Shown here piece by piece: positions 16,701-23,784 of a stretch of 49,683 nucleotides of DNA. This DNA is from Clostridiales bacterium. Lineage in GTDB: Bacteria; Bacillota; Clostridia; Christensenellales; Borkfalkiaceae. The translations under genes were made by a program, and so were the position numbers. The notes below the pieces were generated by a model. The model was not told the DNA's origin, searched no databases, and was given only the letters and a program-made list of their open reading frames with translations. The first letter of the stretch is position 1. Each line of letters starts with the position of its first letter. The stretch covers positions 1 through 49,683 of the forward strand of contig SVHG01000016.1 of assembly GCA_015055965.1 (NCBI GenBank), given 5' to 3'.

Positions 16701-18050
16701 GATTTTTTCGGCACTATCTTTATAGTTAACGATTTTTGAAAATTCGTTAATGGCTTCCAAATAACGGCTATCCGTTAATGCTTCACAAGCCGATTGGTAA
16801 ATATTTTCTTTTCGTCTATTTTCAATATTACTTAATATTGAATCGTTGTATTCCACAAGCTTTTCTCCAAACTTTTTATCAGCAAAGCGGAGAGCTTTCT
16901 TATAATTAGAACTTTCCGATATAACCGTTTCGCTCTTAGTTAATAACTCAGGCTTCCGCAAACCAAGTTCTATTAGCAACTTTATAAAATATGCTTCCGC
17001 ACATTCGGGGTTTGAATCCAAAACTTTTTCAGTATATTCTTCCGCACTGTCAAAGTCCCCATCTTCTAAAAACAAATAGGCTCTGCGTAAAAGTGGAGCA
17101 GTATCTTGATGATTATCCACAACAACGGTTTCTTTCACAATAGTTTGCGAGGAAGTTCTTCCTAATATTTTTTTAATTCCGTACACCAAGTCTTGCATAA
17201 ATCCAAGCTTGTTCATATCTTGCGCTTGAAGATGCGAAAATTCTTCGGGAAGGTCATACGGATCTATATCTTTATAGGCAGGAATAAGCGTTTTCTTTTC
17301 ACCTTTTCTTATTAAAGAAAGGTATCTTGACCATTCATTTTTTACCCAAACGGCATTGAAGTATTCCGTTTTCGAGCCAATTACAACCATAACTTTTGCA
17401 GAGTTTAAAGCCGCAAATATGTATGGCTCGTACGCTACACCCAACTTGTCTTCTAACGTTATACGTGAAAAGAAAACCTTAAATCCTTCATTTTTAAGAT
17501 TATAATATAATTCCTGTGCTAAAACGCTATCAATTGTACGACGACCACTATGGTCGGTTTCTTTATAACAAATAAAAATATCAAAGGGTTCTTCCTTGCC
17601 TGATATGGCAAGGATACCTTTTTGGATTTTGTCTATTTCTTTAGCTTCTTCCTGATAAATATCTCTTTGATATCCGTCTGCATATTTAAGGGCATTTTTG
17701 TAATCTACATCTTTTGTGATAGAAGTAAATTGTGTTCTATTTATAGTAGGAACTCTTTTGTGGGTGGTGGGGTCTTCCACGTATTCAACACCATATTTAC
17801 AAAGCAGAATAGACCAATACGCCTCCGCATCGGTCTTATCTTCGTTTAATATGATTTCATATATGCCCATAGCCTTATCATAATCGTTGTTTCTACGAAA
17901 ATGATTTGCTCTATCATAAAGATTGGCTCGTTTTTCGTCATCAAGTTTAGGTATGGTCTGTTTTCTTCCGCAAAATTCACATTCTGCAACAGTAGTACCG
18001 TTCTCAATGTTCAACGTGCCACCGCACATTTTACACTTAAATACTTGCAT
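13764..18050 (-). CDS. Zinc ribbon-TIR-TPR-TM-InlB repeat-LRR membrane protein
   Basis: A 1,428-residue protein with a remarkable domain order. A zinc ribbon comes first (Cys6, 9, 24, 27), then TPR-like helices (40-140) and a TIR domain (about 154-290) opening PFDIFICYKE. In the TIR, the Glu of YEPYI (Glu208) sits where TIR NADases keep the catalytic Glu. More TPR-like helices and a basic coiled coil (500-557) follow. One membrane helix (about 561-579) is preceded by many Lys/Arg, which predicts N-in, C-out. Beyond it lie about eight InlB/Listeria-Bacteroides beta-repeats (645-1205) of alternating types, and BspA-type leucine-rich repeats (about 1225-1390). I infer cytosolic TIR and an extracellular LRR. 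AGAGG precedes the ATG. It is the fourth gene of the operon. Confidence 0.85.
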   Translation of the reverse strand: MQVFKCKMCGGTLNIENGTTVAECEFCGRKQTIPKLDDEKRANLYDRANHFRRNNDYDKAMGIYEIILNEDKTDAEAYWSILLCKYGVEYVEDPTTHKRVPTINRTQFTSITKDVDYKNALKYADGYQRDIYQEEAKEIDKIQKGILAISGKEEPFDIFICYKETDHSGRRTIDSVLAQELYYNLKNEGFKVFFSRITLEDKLGVAYEPYIFAALNSAKVMVVIGSKTEYFNAVWVKNEWSRYLSLIRKGEKKTLIPAYKDIDPYDLPEEFSHLQAQDMNKLGFMQDLVYGIKKILGRTSSQTIVKETVVVDNHQDTAPLLRRAYLFLEDGDFDSAEEYTEKVLDSNPECAEAYFIKLLIELGLRKPELLTKSETVISESSNYKKALRFADKKFGEKLVEYNDSILSNIENRRKENIYQSACEALTDSRYLEAINEFSKIVNYKDSAEKIELCKASIEKERKDRIYKNALARLNTINVNDIILKQSISDLQSIIDYKDSEQKIAQLQARLEKYYYDKKVAEEKAKIRAEEERLKKLREAELRKINAEKRKQKIKKAARIGIPSILAITLVLVLTFTLFIPTGKYNKANDMFNSGNYEEALKIYEDLDGFSGSEAKIATINAIKTVKNGSFEQGIKDALNAGTKVNLTYELSGGTLPQLNKINDEALETEKHYMFNKTEDFSGLVSPTRNGYDFEKWDLVACKAMVTKKDNTIDIRLIAVWDTKEYTISYNLDNGNICGENPIGYNPDDATFTLINPTKIGYTFIGWTGTDLTDKTMEVIVPSGSYGNRSYKANWQANQYTITYNPNEGTLANITQTVIFDKEETLAVPSRLGYKFLGWYDGTQPYIDGIWITDRNVNLKAKWEIINYKINYNLDGGTTTNVLTYTVLDDVTLSEPEKTGYSFDGWTFEGKDEPTKIVFIPTGSIGEKNYTAHWSANSYDITYDANNGIASKTSDTAIYDDYFTLATVERKGYKFLGWFDGSQKVVSGDWKIANDVTLKADWEIINYDITYNLDGGTSINPTSYTVLVSIALEEPTKTGYSFIGWTYNGQTTPTKTVTILAGTIGEKEYTAHWSANSYGVTYLGNGGEVSKENDTFVYDSNISLPSATRVGYNFVGWYNGEDKVESGRWKIAENITLTAEWEIITYSISYNMNYGTTTNRTSYTVETDTFSLSEPTKPACIFLGWTFAGQDTPTKDVTIAKGTIGNKAFTAHWEDCLTYSLDSSSNSYTVTGYADGHFIADLEIPSTYNGKPIKAIGMCAFQGSSIKSVVIPDTVIEIYDQAFYNCENLESVRMGNSVKKIYQAVFQWCDNLTSVEFSNSIEYIGAFAFNCCNLNGTIVLPSSLTQIGNRAFGFNSDLEKVYIPKSVKIMGDYVFDNSGEWITSGRYGEINSSGLEIYIKTGTDKSQWSSKWSSFDTGYISGISLIYTW

Positions 18051-18077
18051 TACAGCCTCTTCTAAATTCTATGTCTA

Positions 18078-18782
18078 TTATTTCGTTGCTTTGCATTTAG
18101 AATTTCTTTCTTTTATTAACAATAGAAGTTCATTTGTTTCTGTTTGTACCATTTCTAAATCTTCATTTTCAACAGCTATCTTTAATTGAGCCAAGTGGTC
18201 TTCAATATGTACTTCTATTTTTACAAGTTCAGACGTAGAAACATAATCACTATATCTTAACGCTTCGTAAACCTTCTTCGTTTCCGCTTTTATTTCTGCC
18301 GTTGATGCTCTTGTCATAATATTTTCAGCTTCAACAACAGCCATCTTTATAAAAGACGTTTGTGATTTTACGTTTTCAGTTTTTCCTGAAACTATATTTG
18401 CAGCCGCCGTCGATTTAACACAAGCAACAACATACATTGCCATTATGATAATACAAACTAAAGCACCAATCCAAGCAGGAATTACAGGGACAACCATAAA
18501 TACTAATCCCACCAAAACGGAAATAGCAATTGCGGAATATCCAAGTTTTAATATAGGAATATTTAAGAATACTTTCTCTAATGTATCTTTACTGCAAACG
18601 AGTAGGGCTGAAACAAGTTGACCTATTAAAGCAACACTAATAAAAGCGTATGCAACCCAAAAAGTAGGTTGTTCAAAACGGTTTATACCCGCTATTTCGG
18701 CAGGAACAATAAACGTAACTGCATTAAATATAACAAGCGATACAAACCATATCAAGGCAAAATACTTAAAAGTCTTTTTCAT
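18078..18782 (-). CDS. Four-helix membrane protein of the TIR/Shedu operon
   Basis: A 234-residue protein with four predicted membrane helices in the first about 135 residues, as two pairs split by short loops. A soluble, helical, acidic C-terminal tail of about 100 residues follows and may form a coiled coil. I chose the ATG at 18782 because AAGGAG sits 7 bases upstream. The longer frame to 18812 would overlap the preceding gene by 19 bases and lacks a ribosome site. Spacing is 11 bases from the SPFH gene and 27 from the TIR gene, so it is co-transcribed. No family is recognised. In this setting it could be a membrane partner of the SPFH or TIR protein, or a pore-type effector; both are inference. 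Confidence 0.75.
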   Translation of the reverse strand: MKKTFKYFALIWFVSLVIFNAVTFIVPAEIAGINRFEQPTFWVAYAFISVALIGQLVSALLVCSKDTLEKVFLNIPILKLGYSAIAISVLVGLVFMVVPVIPAWIGALVCIIIMAMYVVACVKSTAAANIVSGKTENVKSQTSFIKMAVVEAENIMTRASTAEIKAETKKVYEALRYSDYVSTSELVKIEVHIEDHLAQLKIAVENEDLEMVQTETNELLLLIKERNSKCKATK

Positions 18783-18793
18783 AGCCGTTCTCC

Positions 18794-19945
18794 TTATAAT
18801 TTTTCTCCGCATTCATTGCAGAATTTAGAACCTATCGGATTTTGCGTACCGCATTTGGGGCAAGCGATAGGACTATGTATCGCAACCTGTAAATTTTCTC
18901 CGCAAATATTACAGAATTTAGAACCAACAGCGATAGTTGCTCCACATTTAGGGCACTTGATTTCAGTACTACTAATGGCTTCTTTAATTGTTCCACCAAC
19001 AGTTCCCGCAACGGCGCCACCTACGCCTGCCATTGTTCCAAGACCAACTCCAAGATTCGTCATTTGCCCAACGGCATCATTATCCGCCACACGCTCTGCA
19101 ACGTCAAAACCACGCTCTTGTTGATAAGTGTAACCTTCTTGAGCTCTCTTGGTTGCCATTGCTTGCGATTCAATCACAGTTCGCTTTGCTTCTGTTTCTG
19201 CATCTATTACGCTAACTTGTTGACGAAGCTTCGCTTCCATAATATCCGCATACTGTCTAAAATGTAAAGACTTAAATTTTTCGTATTGCGTTTCTCCGTC
19301 AGGCTTAACGATATTCATAACGAAGAATCTTTCAAGAGCAACTCCATAATCGTCAAAATCTTTAATTAATAACGCTAAAAGCTTTTCAGATATTGATTGT
19401 AAATGCTCGTCTATTTCAAAAATGTTAATTTTTTGAGCTTTTATAGTTTGTGCAAGATAACTCTTTACTTTTGTCATAAGGAAAGCACGGAAAAAGGAAA
19501 CAAGCTTTGCTTGTGACAGGTATTTTTCCGTACCAACAAGCTTAATCAATAATTTTTTGGAGTCGTTCGCTCTTAAAGACATTTCTCCGCTTGCACCTAT
19601 AGAAAGAGGAAAACCGTAGGTGGGTTCAACAAATTCAACCCTACTATCCGTTCCCCATTTAATAGACATTTGTTCCGTCTTATTAATGAAGTAAACCTCA
19701 CAGTGGAACGGAGTTTTATCGCCAACCGCACGATTAAGTATTTTCCCAAGTTCAGGGATATTCTGTGTTTCAAGGGTATATCTTCCTGCTCCAAAAACGT
19801 CTAAAACTTCACCATTTAACATAAAAACGGCTTCTTGACTGTCGTGAACAATTAACTGTGTCAACGAATTGAAATCTTCGTTTGGATGCTTCCAAATAAA
19901 CGTACTGTTATCGCCTTCGTATTTAATTATATCTGCTATAGCCAT
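18794..19945 (-). CDS. SPFH-domain protein with two C-terminal zinc ribbons
   Basis: A 383-residue protein of the bacterial SPFH family often labelled virion core protein (YdjI-like). The N-terminal SPFH domain (about 20-240) shows VHDSQEAVFMLNGEVLDVFGAGRYTL, the usual entry. An Ala/Gln-rich helix (245-290), a Gly-rich stretch and two zinc ribbons follow (CPKCGATIAVGSKFCNICG and CPKCGTQNPIGSKFCNECG). Related SPFH proteins form membrane-associated rings or scaffolds. There is no membrane helix of its own, so it probably coats the cytosolic face. AAGGAG precedes the start. As second gene of the operon with a TIR receptor-like protein and a Shedu nuclease, it may act as the assembly platform (inference). 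Confidence 0.85.
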   Translation of the reverse strand: MAIADIIKYEGDNSTFIWKHPNEDFNSLTQLIVHDSQEAVFMLNGEVLDVFGAGRYTLETQNIPELGKILNRAVGDKTPFHCEVYFINKTEQMSIKWGTDSRVEFVEPTYGFPLSIGASGEMSLRANDSKKLLIKLVGTEKYLSQAKLVSFFRAFLMTKVKSYLAQTIKAQKINIFEIDEHLQSISEKLLALLIKDFDDYGVALERFFVMNIVKPDGETQYEKFKSLHFRQYADIMEAKLRQQVSVIDAETEAKRTVIESQAMATKRAQEGYTYQQERGFDVAERVADNDAVGQMTNLGVGLGTMAGVGGAVAGTVGGTIKEAISSTEIKCPKCGATIAVGSKFCNICGENLQVAIHSPIACPKCGTQNPIGSKFCNECGEKL

Positions 19946-19956
19946 AATCTTCTCCT

Positions 19957-20151
19957 TTAATTACTTTCCTTGATTTCTAAATTTTCTACCGCAAACTCAA
20001 GACACATTTGCATTATTTCATTTCTCGTTCGTCCTGTTTGCTCGGCAATTTTATCTAAATTGCTAACGAGTTCATTAGGTAGTCGTGTAGATACAACCAT
20101 AGAATCACCTCTATATTTTTTTGAGGGAATAACCAACTTTTTATGTTCCAT
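19957..20151 (-). CDS. Ribbon-helix-helix (CopG-like) transcriptional regulator
   Basis: A 64-residue DNA-binding protein. MVVSTRLPNELVSNLDKIAEQTGRTRNE is a textbook ribbon-helix-helix: one beta strand that enters the DNA groove, then two helices. I chose the ATG at 20151 because GAGGT lies 5 bases upstream. A longer frame to 20163 has no ribosome site and would leave only a very short leader; a downstream ATG with AGAGGTG is a further option. It is the first gene of the minus-strand operon, and a perfect inverted repeat sits in its promoter, so it probably represses its own operon. No toxin of the usual RelE type lies next to it; the partner genes are SPFH, membrane, TIR-LRR and Shedu. Confidence 0.82.
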   Translation of the reverse strand: MEHKKLVIPSKKYRGDSMVVSTRLPNELVSNLDKIAEQTGRTRNEIMQMCLEFAVENLEIKESN

Positions 20152-20180
20152 TGCATACCTCATAATTTAAGATTAATACT

Positions 20181-20210
20181 ATTATACTACAAATGTAATC
20201 TATTTGTCAA
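20181..20210 (-). promoter_or_regulatory. Promoter and operator of the TIR/Shedu operon
   Basis: On the minus strand TTGACA (20210-20205), an 18-base spacer and TATAAT (20186-20181). The spacer contains a perfect inverted repeat, ACAAAT-N7-ATTTGT (20189-20207), ideally placed for repression by the ribbon-helix-helix protein of the first gene. Confidence 0.78.
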
Positions 20211-20270
20211 CAGGGAATGTGTAATGAAAGATAATTTTTTTATAAATCGACAAAAAACTTTCAAAATAGT

Positions 20271-20300
20271 GTCAGGTGTACAAGAACGTGTACACCTGAC
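20271..20300. repeat. Perfect 12-bp inverted repeat
   Basis: GTCAGGTGTACA (20271-20282) and TGTACACCTGAC (20289-20300) around a 6-base loop. It ends two bases before the -35 element of the next plus-strand promoter. It could be an operator or the end of a small element. Confidence 0.8.
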
Positions 20301-20302
20301 TA

Positions 20303-20331
20303 TTGACTTTTATAGATTCTTATGATAAAAT
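20303..20331 (+). promoter_or_regulatory. Promoter of a structured intergenic transcript
   Basis: TTGACT (20303-20308), a 17-base spacer and TAAAAT (20326-20331). Confidence 0.6.
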
Positions 20332-20337
20332 AGAATT

Positions 20338-20685
20338 ACGAGCACGAACATATATTTAGAATATGCTTTGTGTGGGTATATATAATTGAGGGGAAAGTTA
20401 TCCCCTTTGTTAAGCTTTCAAGCATCGGCAGGCTTTGTAAGTGTGCGGTTGCACGCTTGTAGGATAGTTTCTTACGTTTACCCAAAGTCGTTTTATGTAA
20501 AGGGAAACAAAACGGCTTATGGGCGAATGGAATTGGGCTTGGCGTTTAAAAGAAAACCAGCTTAAAAAAAGCACTTCCTTAACTATTGCAAAATTAGTTA
20601 AAAAAGCAGGCAGATAAATATATGGCAACTTCATTTAATAATAAACGCAAATAAAAAAGGAGCGGCAAAGAACGCCGTTCCTTTT
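20338..20685 (+). ncRNA. Candidate structured RNA of about 350 nt
   Basis: The stretch 20211-20771 has no clear gene. From the promoter at 20303 it holds several hairpins: GGGGA/TCCCC (20390-20405), AAGTGTGC-GGTT-GCACGCTT (20439-20458), a CGTTTT/AAAACG stem near 20490-20515 and TTAACTA/TAGTTAA (20579-20601). It ends in a terminator at 20659. A 32-codon frame (20519-20617, Trp- and Lys-rich) lies inside it without a good ribosome site. No known RNA family could be matched by eye, so a decayed element is possible. Confidence 0.4.
20659..20685 (+). terminator. Rho-independent terminator
   Basis: GGAGCGGC (20659-20666) pairs with GCCGTTCC (20674-20681), with one G-T pair, followed by TTTT. It ends the plus-strand structured transcript. 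Confidence 0.8.
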
Positions 20686-20740
20686 GTGCTTGTTATTATT
20701 TTTTAACGGTTAAAATTAGCATAGATTATATTAAAAGTAA

Positions 20741-20758
20741 GCCTATAAGGCGATTAAC
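20741..20758 (+). repeat. Intergenic CTATA-GATTAACG motif, copy 2
   Basis: GCCTATAAGGCGATTAAC, just beyond the 3' end of the AraC gene. One of six related copies. Confidence 0.65.
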
Positions 20759-20771
20759 TAATAAAATAGAG

Positions 20772-21530
20772 CTAATTAACGTTGCTGTTTTTAAAGGCGG
20801 AGGGGGTAACTCCCTCTATTTTTAAAAATTCCCTATTAAAGGAGCGAACGCACGTAAAGCCACAACGCTCTGCAATAATATGCATGGGCAGGTTTTGAGT
20901 TTGCAGTATGTTTTTTGCTTTACCAATTCTTAATAGGTTAACGTAGCCGTGAAGGGAAAGATTAGTTTCTCTTTTAAAGAATTTAGAAATGTAAGCGTAG
21001 TCGTAACCAACGTACTCGCTAACTTCCTTTAACGTGCATTTGCCCGTAAAGTTGTTAGAGATATAAATTAGAATGGAACATAATAAATCGTTTTTGCCGT
21101 TCATTGTAAAGTCGCGGTAATCGGTGTTTTTGTTAAACTCGTTTAACATTAGGTAGATAAATGATTTTTTAAGCAAATATTCATCCTTTGTAGGGATCAA
21201 ATTTATATCAAAATCAAATTTATTATTGGTTGGGCAAACATGCTGCTTATCGCGGTAAAATTCGGGCGCAAAATCGGGCGAAAAAATGCAGTCTAAATGC
21301 TCGGCACGCTGTAAAATTTTATAGGAATGGCGTTGGTATGGAAACACTAAAACAGCTTGGTTTTTTTCCAAAATATACTCTTGTCCGTCTATTTCTGCCA
21401 AAACTCTTCCGCTCGTTACCAAATAAAGCTCTAACGCTTGATGAAGGTGCAAGGGGAAGTCTACGGTTGGCGCGTCGTGCGTAATGATGCAAAAATCGCT
21501 AAGCGCGGAATGATGTCCTTCAAAAAACAT
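20772..21530 (-). CDS. AraC-family transcriptional regulator with cupin domain
   Basis: A 252-residue regulator. The N-terminal cupin (about 10-80) shows DFPLHLHQALELYLVTSGR and FPYQRHSYK, the sugar-sensing barrel. The C-terminal AraC-type double helix-turn-helix (about 150-250) shows YVGYDYAYISKFFKRETN and the closing ERCGFTCVRSFNREFLKIEGVTPSAF. The ribosome site is GGGGTG before the ATG. It is divergent from the GH3 glycosidase gene with overlapping promoters and two TTGTCTA direct repeats between them, so it most likely controls that gene in response to a sugar. The exact signal is unknown. Confidence 0.9.
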   Translation of the reverse strand: MFFEGHHSALSDFCIITHDAPTVDFPLHLHQALELYLVTSGRVLAEIDGQEYILEKNQAVLVFPYQRHSYKILQRAEHLDCIFSPDFAPEFYRDKQHVCPTNNKFDFDINLIPTKDEYLLKKSFIYLMLNEFNKNTDYRDFTMNGKNDLLCSILIYISNNFTGKCTLKEVSEYVGYDYAYISKFFKRETNLSLHGYVNLLRIGKAKNILQTQNLPMHIIAERCGFTCVRSFNREFLKIEGVTPSAFKNSNVN

Positions 21531-21554
21531 AAAATCACCCCAATAAGACTAATT

Positions 21555-21609
21555 TTGTCTATTATTATACAACTTTTTGTATTGATTGTCTACAAAAAAG
21601 TGATATAAT
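21555..21609. promoter_or_regulatory. Divergent AraC/GH3 promoters with paired TTGTCTA sites
   Basis: Plus strand: TTGATT (21582-21587), 16 bases, TATAAT (21604-21609) for the GH3 gene. Minus strand: TAGACA (21592-21587), 17 bases, TATAAT (21569-21564) for the AraC gene. Direct repeats TTGTCTA at 21555-21561 and 21586-21592 are 31 bp apart (three helical turns), a typical AraC half-site layout. Confidence 0.65.
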
Positions 21610-21660
21610 ATTTATATAAATAAAAAACAACCTAAAAAAGGAAAACTAAAAGAGGGAAAA

Positions 21661-23613
21661 ATGGCTTACGATTTAAAGGATTTTACCGCCCAAGAGAAGA
21701 TTAAATTGCTTGCAGGTCAAGACACTTGGCATACCGAAGATTTTAACGGTAGGCTTTATAAGGTAAAGGTGTCTGACGGACCTATTGGCTTAAGAACGCC
21801 TGCTTATAACGAAAAGACGGATAAATGGGAGGATTTGCCAGCCGTTGCGTATCCTTCAACTCAGGTTTTATCGCAAACTTGGGATAAGGAAATTGCATAT
21901 AAAACGGGCGAGTTTTTAGCCGACGACTGTATAGAAAAAGGGGTTGACGTTTTGTTAGCCCCCGGCGTTAATATTAAGCGTAACGTATTATGCGGTAGAA
22001 ATTTTGAATATTTTTCAGAAGATCCTTACCTTGCTGGCGTTATGGCGCGCGAATACGTAAGCGGTGTGCAGGCGCATAACGTGGGAACAACCGTTAAGCA
22101 TTATTGCGCAAACAGCCAAGAAAGATGCCGTTTTTGGGTTTCTAGCGAGGTAGATGAAAGAACTTTAAGGGAGATATATTTAGAGCCCTTCCGTATTGCA
22201 GAAGAAGCCCAGCCTTGGGCCGTAATGTGCGCCTATAACCTCGTTAACGGGGTAAGAATGAGTGAACACAAGAAGCTTTACAGCCTGCTTAGAGATGAGT
22301 TTAAGCACGGGGATAGGCTTATTATGTCGGACTGGTCTGCCGTTCAGGATAGAGCTGCTTCCTTAAAGGCTGGCTTGGATCTTGAAATGCCTTATTCTGT
22401 AGATGGTTATAACCGTTTAATGCAAGCTTATAAGAGTGGCGAAATTACCGAAGAGGAAATTGACGCTTGCGCTAAAAGGGTGTTAGACTTTATTGAAAAA
22501 TGCGAAAGGACTTCCCAAAAACGCAAAATTCAAAGCACTCAAGAAGAGCGCTTGCAGGGCGCTTTAAGGGTTGCCCAAGAGGGTATAGTACTTCTTAAAA
22601 ACGACGGTGTATTACCAATTAATTCGGGCAAAAAGGTTTCTGTTATCGGGCACTGCGCTGAGTATTACACCTCTGGCGGAGGTTCTTCAAGAGTAGTTCC
22701 CTTAACCAATCCAAAGCCCTTGCACGAAGCCTTAAAGGATACACTTAAGGGTAGCGAGGTTACCTTTAAAAGCCTATATGAAAAGCACGAAAACTTTTAC
22801 GTTGCGGTTAACGAAGCCTACGGCAAGGACGTTGCAATAGTTTGTGTTAATAACGACGCAGGCGAAGGCTGGGATCGTGAAGGAATGAAGCTGAATAAAA
22901 ATCAAGAGATGCTTATTGCTGAAACGGCTAAGCTAAACGAAAAGGTAGTAGTTATAATTTACGGCGGAGCGCCTATAGATATGAGCGACTGGATAGATAG
23001 CGTAAGTGCCGTTCTTTGGGCGGGTTATCCCGGCGAAATGGGCTCTCAGGCGATTGCTAATATAATTAGCGGTAAGGTAAACCCCAGCGGAAAGACCACC
23101 GAAAGCTTTCCCTATACCTTGGCAGACAGTATTGCCGAATATAGCCATGCGGACTTTATGAAAAGCGTTTATGAGGAAGGCTTATTCGTGGGCTACCGCC
23201 TTTACGACGGGGAAAACACAGCAGGCTTACAAACTCTATTTCCATTCGGTTACGGCTTAAGCTATTCTGAATTTGATTACGGCAATTTAAAATGCGAAAG
23301 GGTAAAAGAAGGGGTAAAGGTGAGCTTTGATATTACCAATATTTCTAATATTGCAGGTGACGAAATAGCTCAGGTTTACGTTAGAGAGGTTAATCCCAAG
23401 GTTATTAGGCCCTATAAGGAGCTTAAGCAGTTTGCAAGAGTAAGCCTTAAGGGCGGGGAAAGCAAGCGCGTTGAACTGTTATTAGATATGCACGCATTCG
23501 AGTATTATTCAACCGCGTTAGATTGTTGGACGCATACCCCCGGTAAGTTTGAAATCTTGGTTGGCGCGTCCGTAGAAGAAATACTTTTACAGCAAACCGT
23601 GGAAATTGAATAA
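21661..23613 (+). CDS. Glycoside hydrolase family 3 (beta-glucosidase-like)
   Basis: A 650-residue cytosolic (no signal peptide) retaining beta-glycosidase. The TIM-barrel part shows KVSDGPIGLR, GRNFEYFSEDPYLAG and KHYCANSQE. IMSDWSAVQDRAASLKAGLDLEMP carries the nucleophile Asp224. The second domain (about 290-500) has the GGSSRV and DREGM segments, and the C-terminal Fn3-like domain (about 550-650) shows GDEIAQVYVREV...PYKELKQFARV. The length is slightly short for three-domain GH3 enzymes, but all domains are present. The start has GAGGG upstream. It pairs with the divergent AraC regulator and would release glucose or a related sugar from imported oligosaccharides; its linkage preference is unknown. 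Confidence 0.92.
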   Translation: MAYDLKDFTAQEKIKLLAGQDTWHTEDFNGRLYKVKVSDGPIGLRTPAYNEKTDKWEDLPAVAYPSTQVLSQTWDKEIAYKTGEFLADDCIEKGVDVLLAPGVNIKRNVLCGRNFEYFSEDPYLAGVMAREYVSGVQAHNVGTTVKHYCANSQERCRFWVSSEVDERTLREIYLEPFRIAEEAQPWAVMCAYNLVNGVRMSEHKKLYSLLRDEFKHGDRLIMSDWSAVQDRAASLKAGLDLEMPYSVDGYNRLMQAYKSGEITEEEIDACAKRVLDFIEKCERTSQKRKIQSTQEERLQGALRVAQEGIVLLKNDGVLPINSGKKVSVIGHCAEYYTSGGGSSRVVPLTNPKPLHEALKDTLKGSEVTFKSLYEKHENFYVAVNEAYGKDVAIVCVNNDAGEGWDREGMKLNKNQEMLIAETAKLNEKVVVIIYGGAPIDMSDWIDSVSAVLWAGYPGEMGSQAIANIISGKVNPSGKTTESFPYTLADSIAEYSHADFMKSVYEEGLFVGYRLYDGENTAGLQTLFPFGYGLSYSEFDYGNLKCERVKEGVKVSFDITNISNIAGDEIAQVYVREVNPKVIRPYKELKQFARVSLKGGESKRVELLLDMHAFEYYSTALDCWTHTPGKFEILVGASVEEILLQQTVEIE

Positions 23614-23650
23614 AGTATATTTTTGATCGTTTATTTAAACACAAGTTAAC

Positions 23651-23684
23651 AAAAACCGTTGCTCTTAAAAGGGTGGCGGTTTTT
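23651..23684 (+). terminator. Terminator of the GH3 gene
   Basis: AAAAACCG (23651-23658) pairs with CGGTTTTT (23677-23684) around an 18-base loop. The stem is AT-rich but ends in a T-run. Confidence 0.55.
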
Positions 23685-23725
23685 AAATTAAGTTATAAAC
23701 TTTTAATAGCTTTGCGTTATAAATA

Positions 23726-23754
23726 TTGTAAATTAAAAATATTTATGTTATAAT
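23726..23754 (+). promoter_or_regulatory. Promoter of the HEPN-aldehyde dehydrogenase pair
   Basis: TTGTAA (23726-23731), a 17-base spacer and TATAAT (23749-23754), about 30 bases before the start codon. Confidence 0.6.
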
Positions 23755-23784
23755 GCATATAAGATTTTGTAAGGAAGCGCGGAT

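Noticed and set aside
18783-18812. Longer start for the four-helix membrane protein
   Set aside because: It would overlap the SPFH gene by 19 bases and has no ribosome site, whereas AAGGAG precedes the ATG at 18782.
20519-20617. 32-codon frame rich in Trp and Lys
   Set aside because: No good ribosome site and no recognised homologue; it is better treated as part of the structured transcript.
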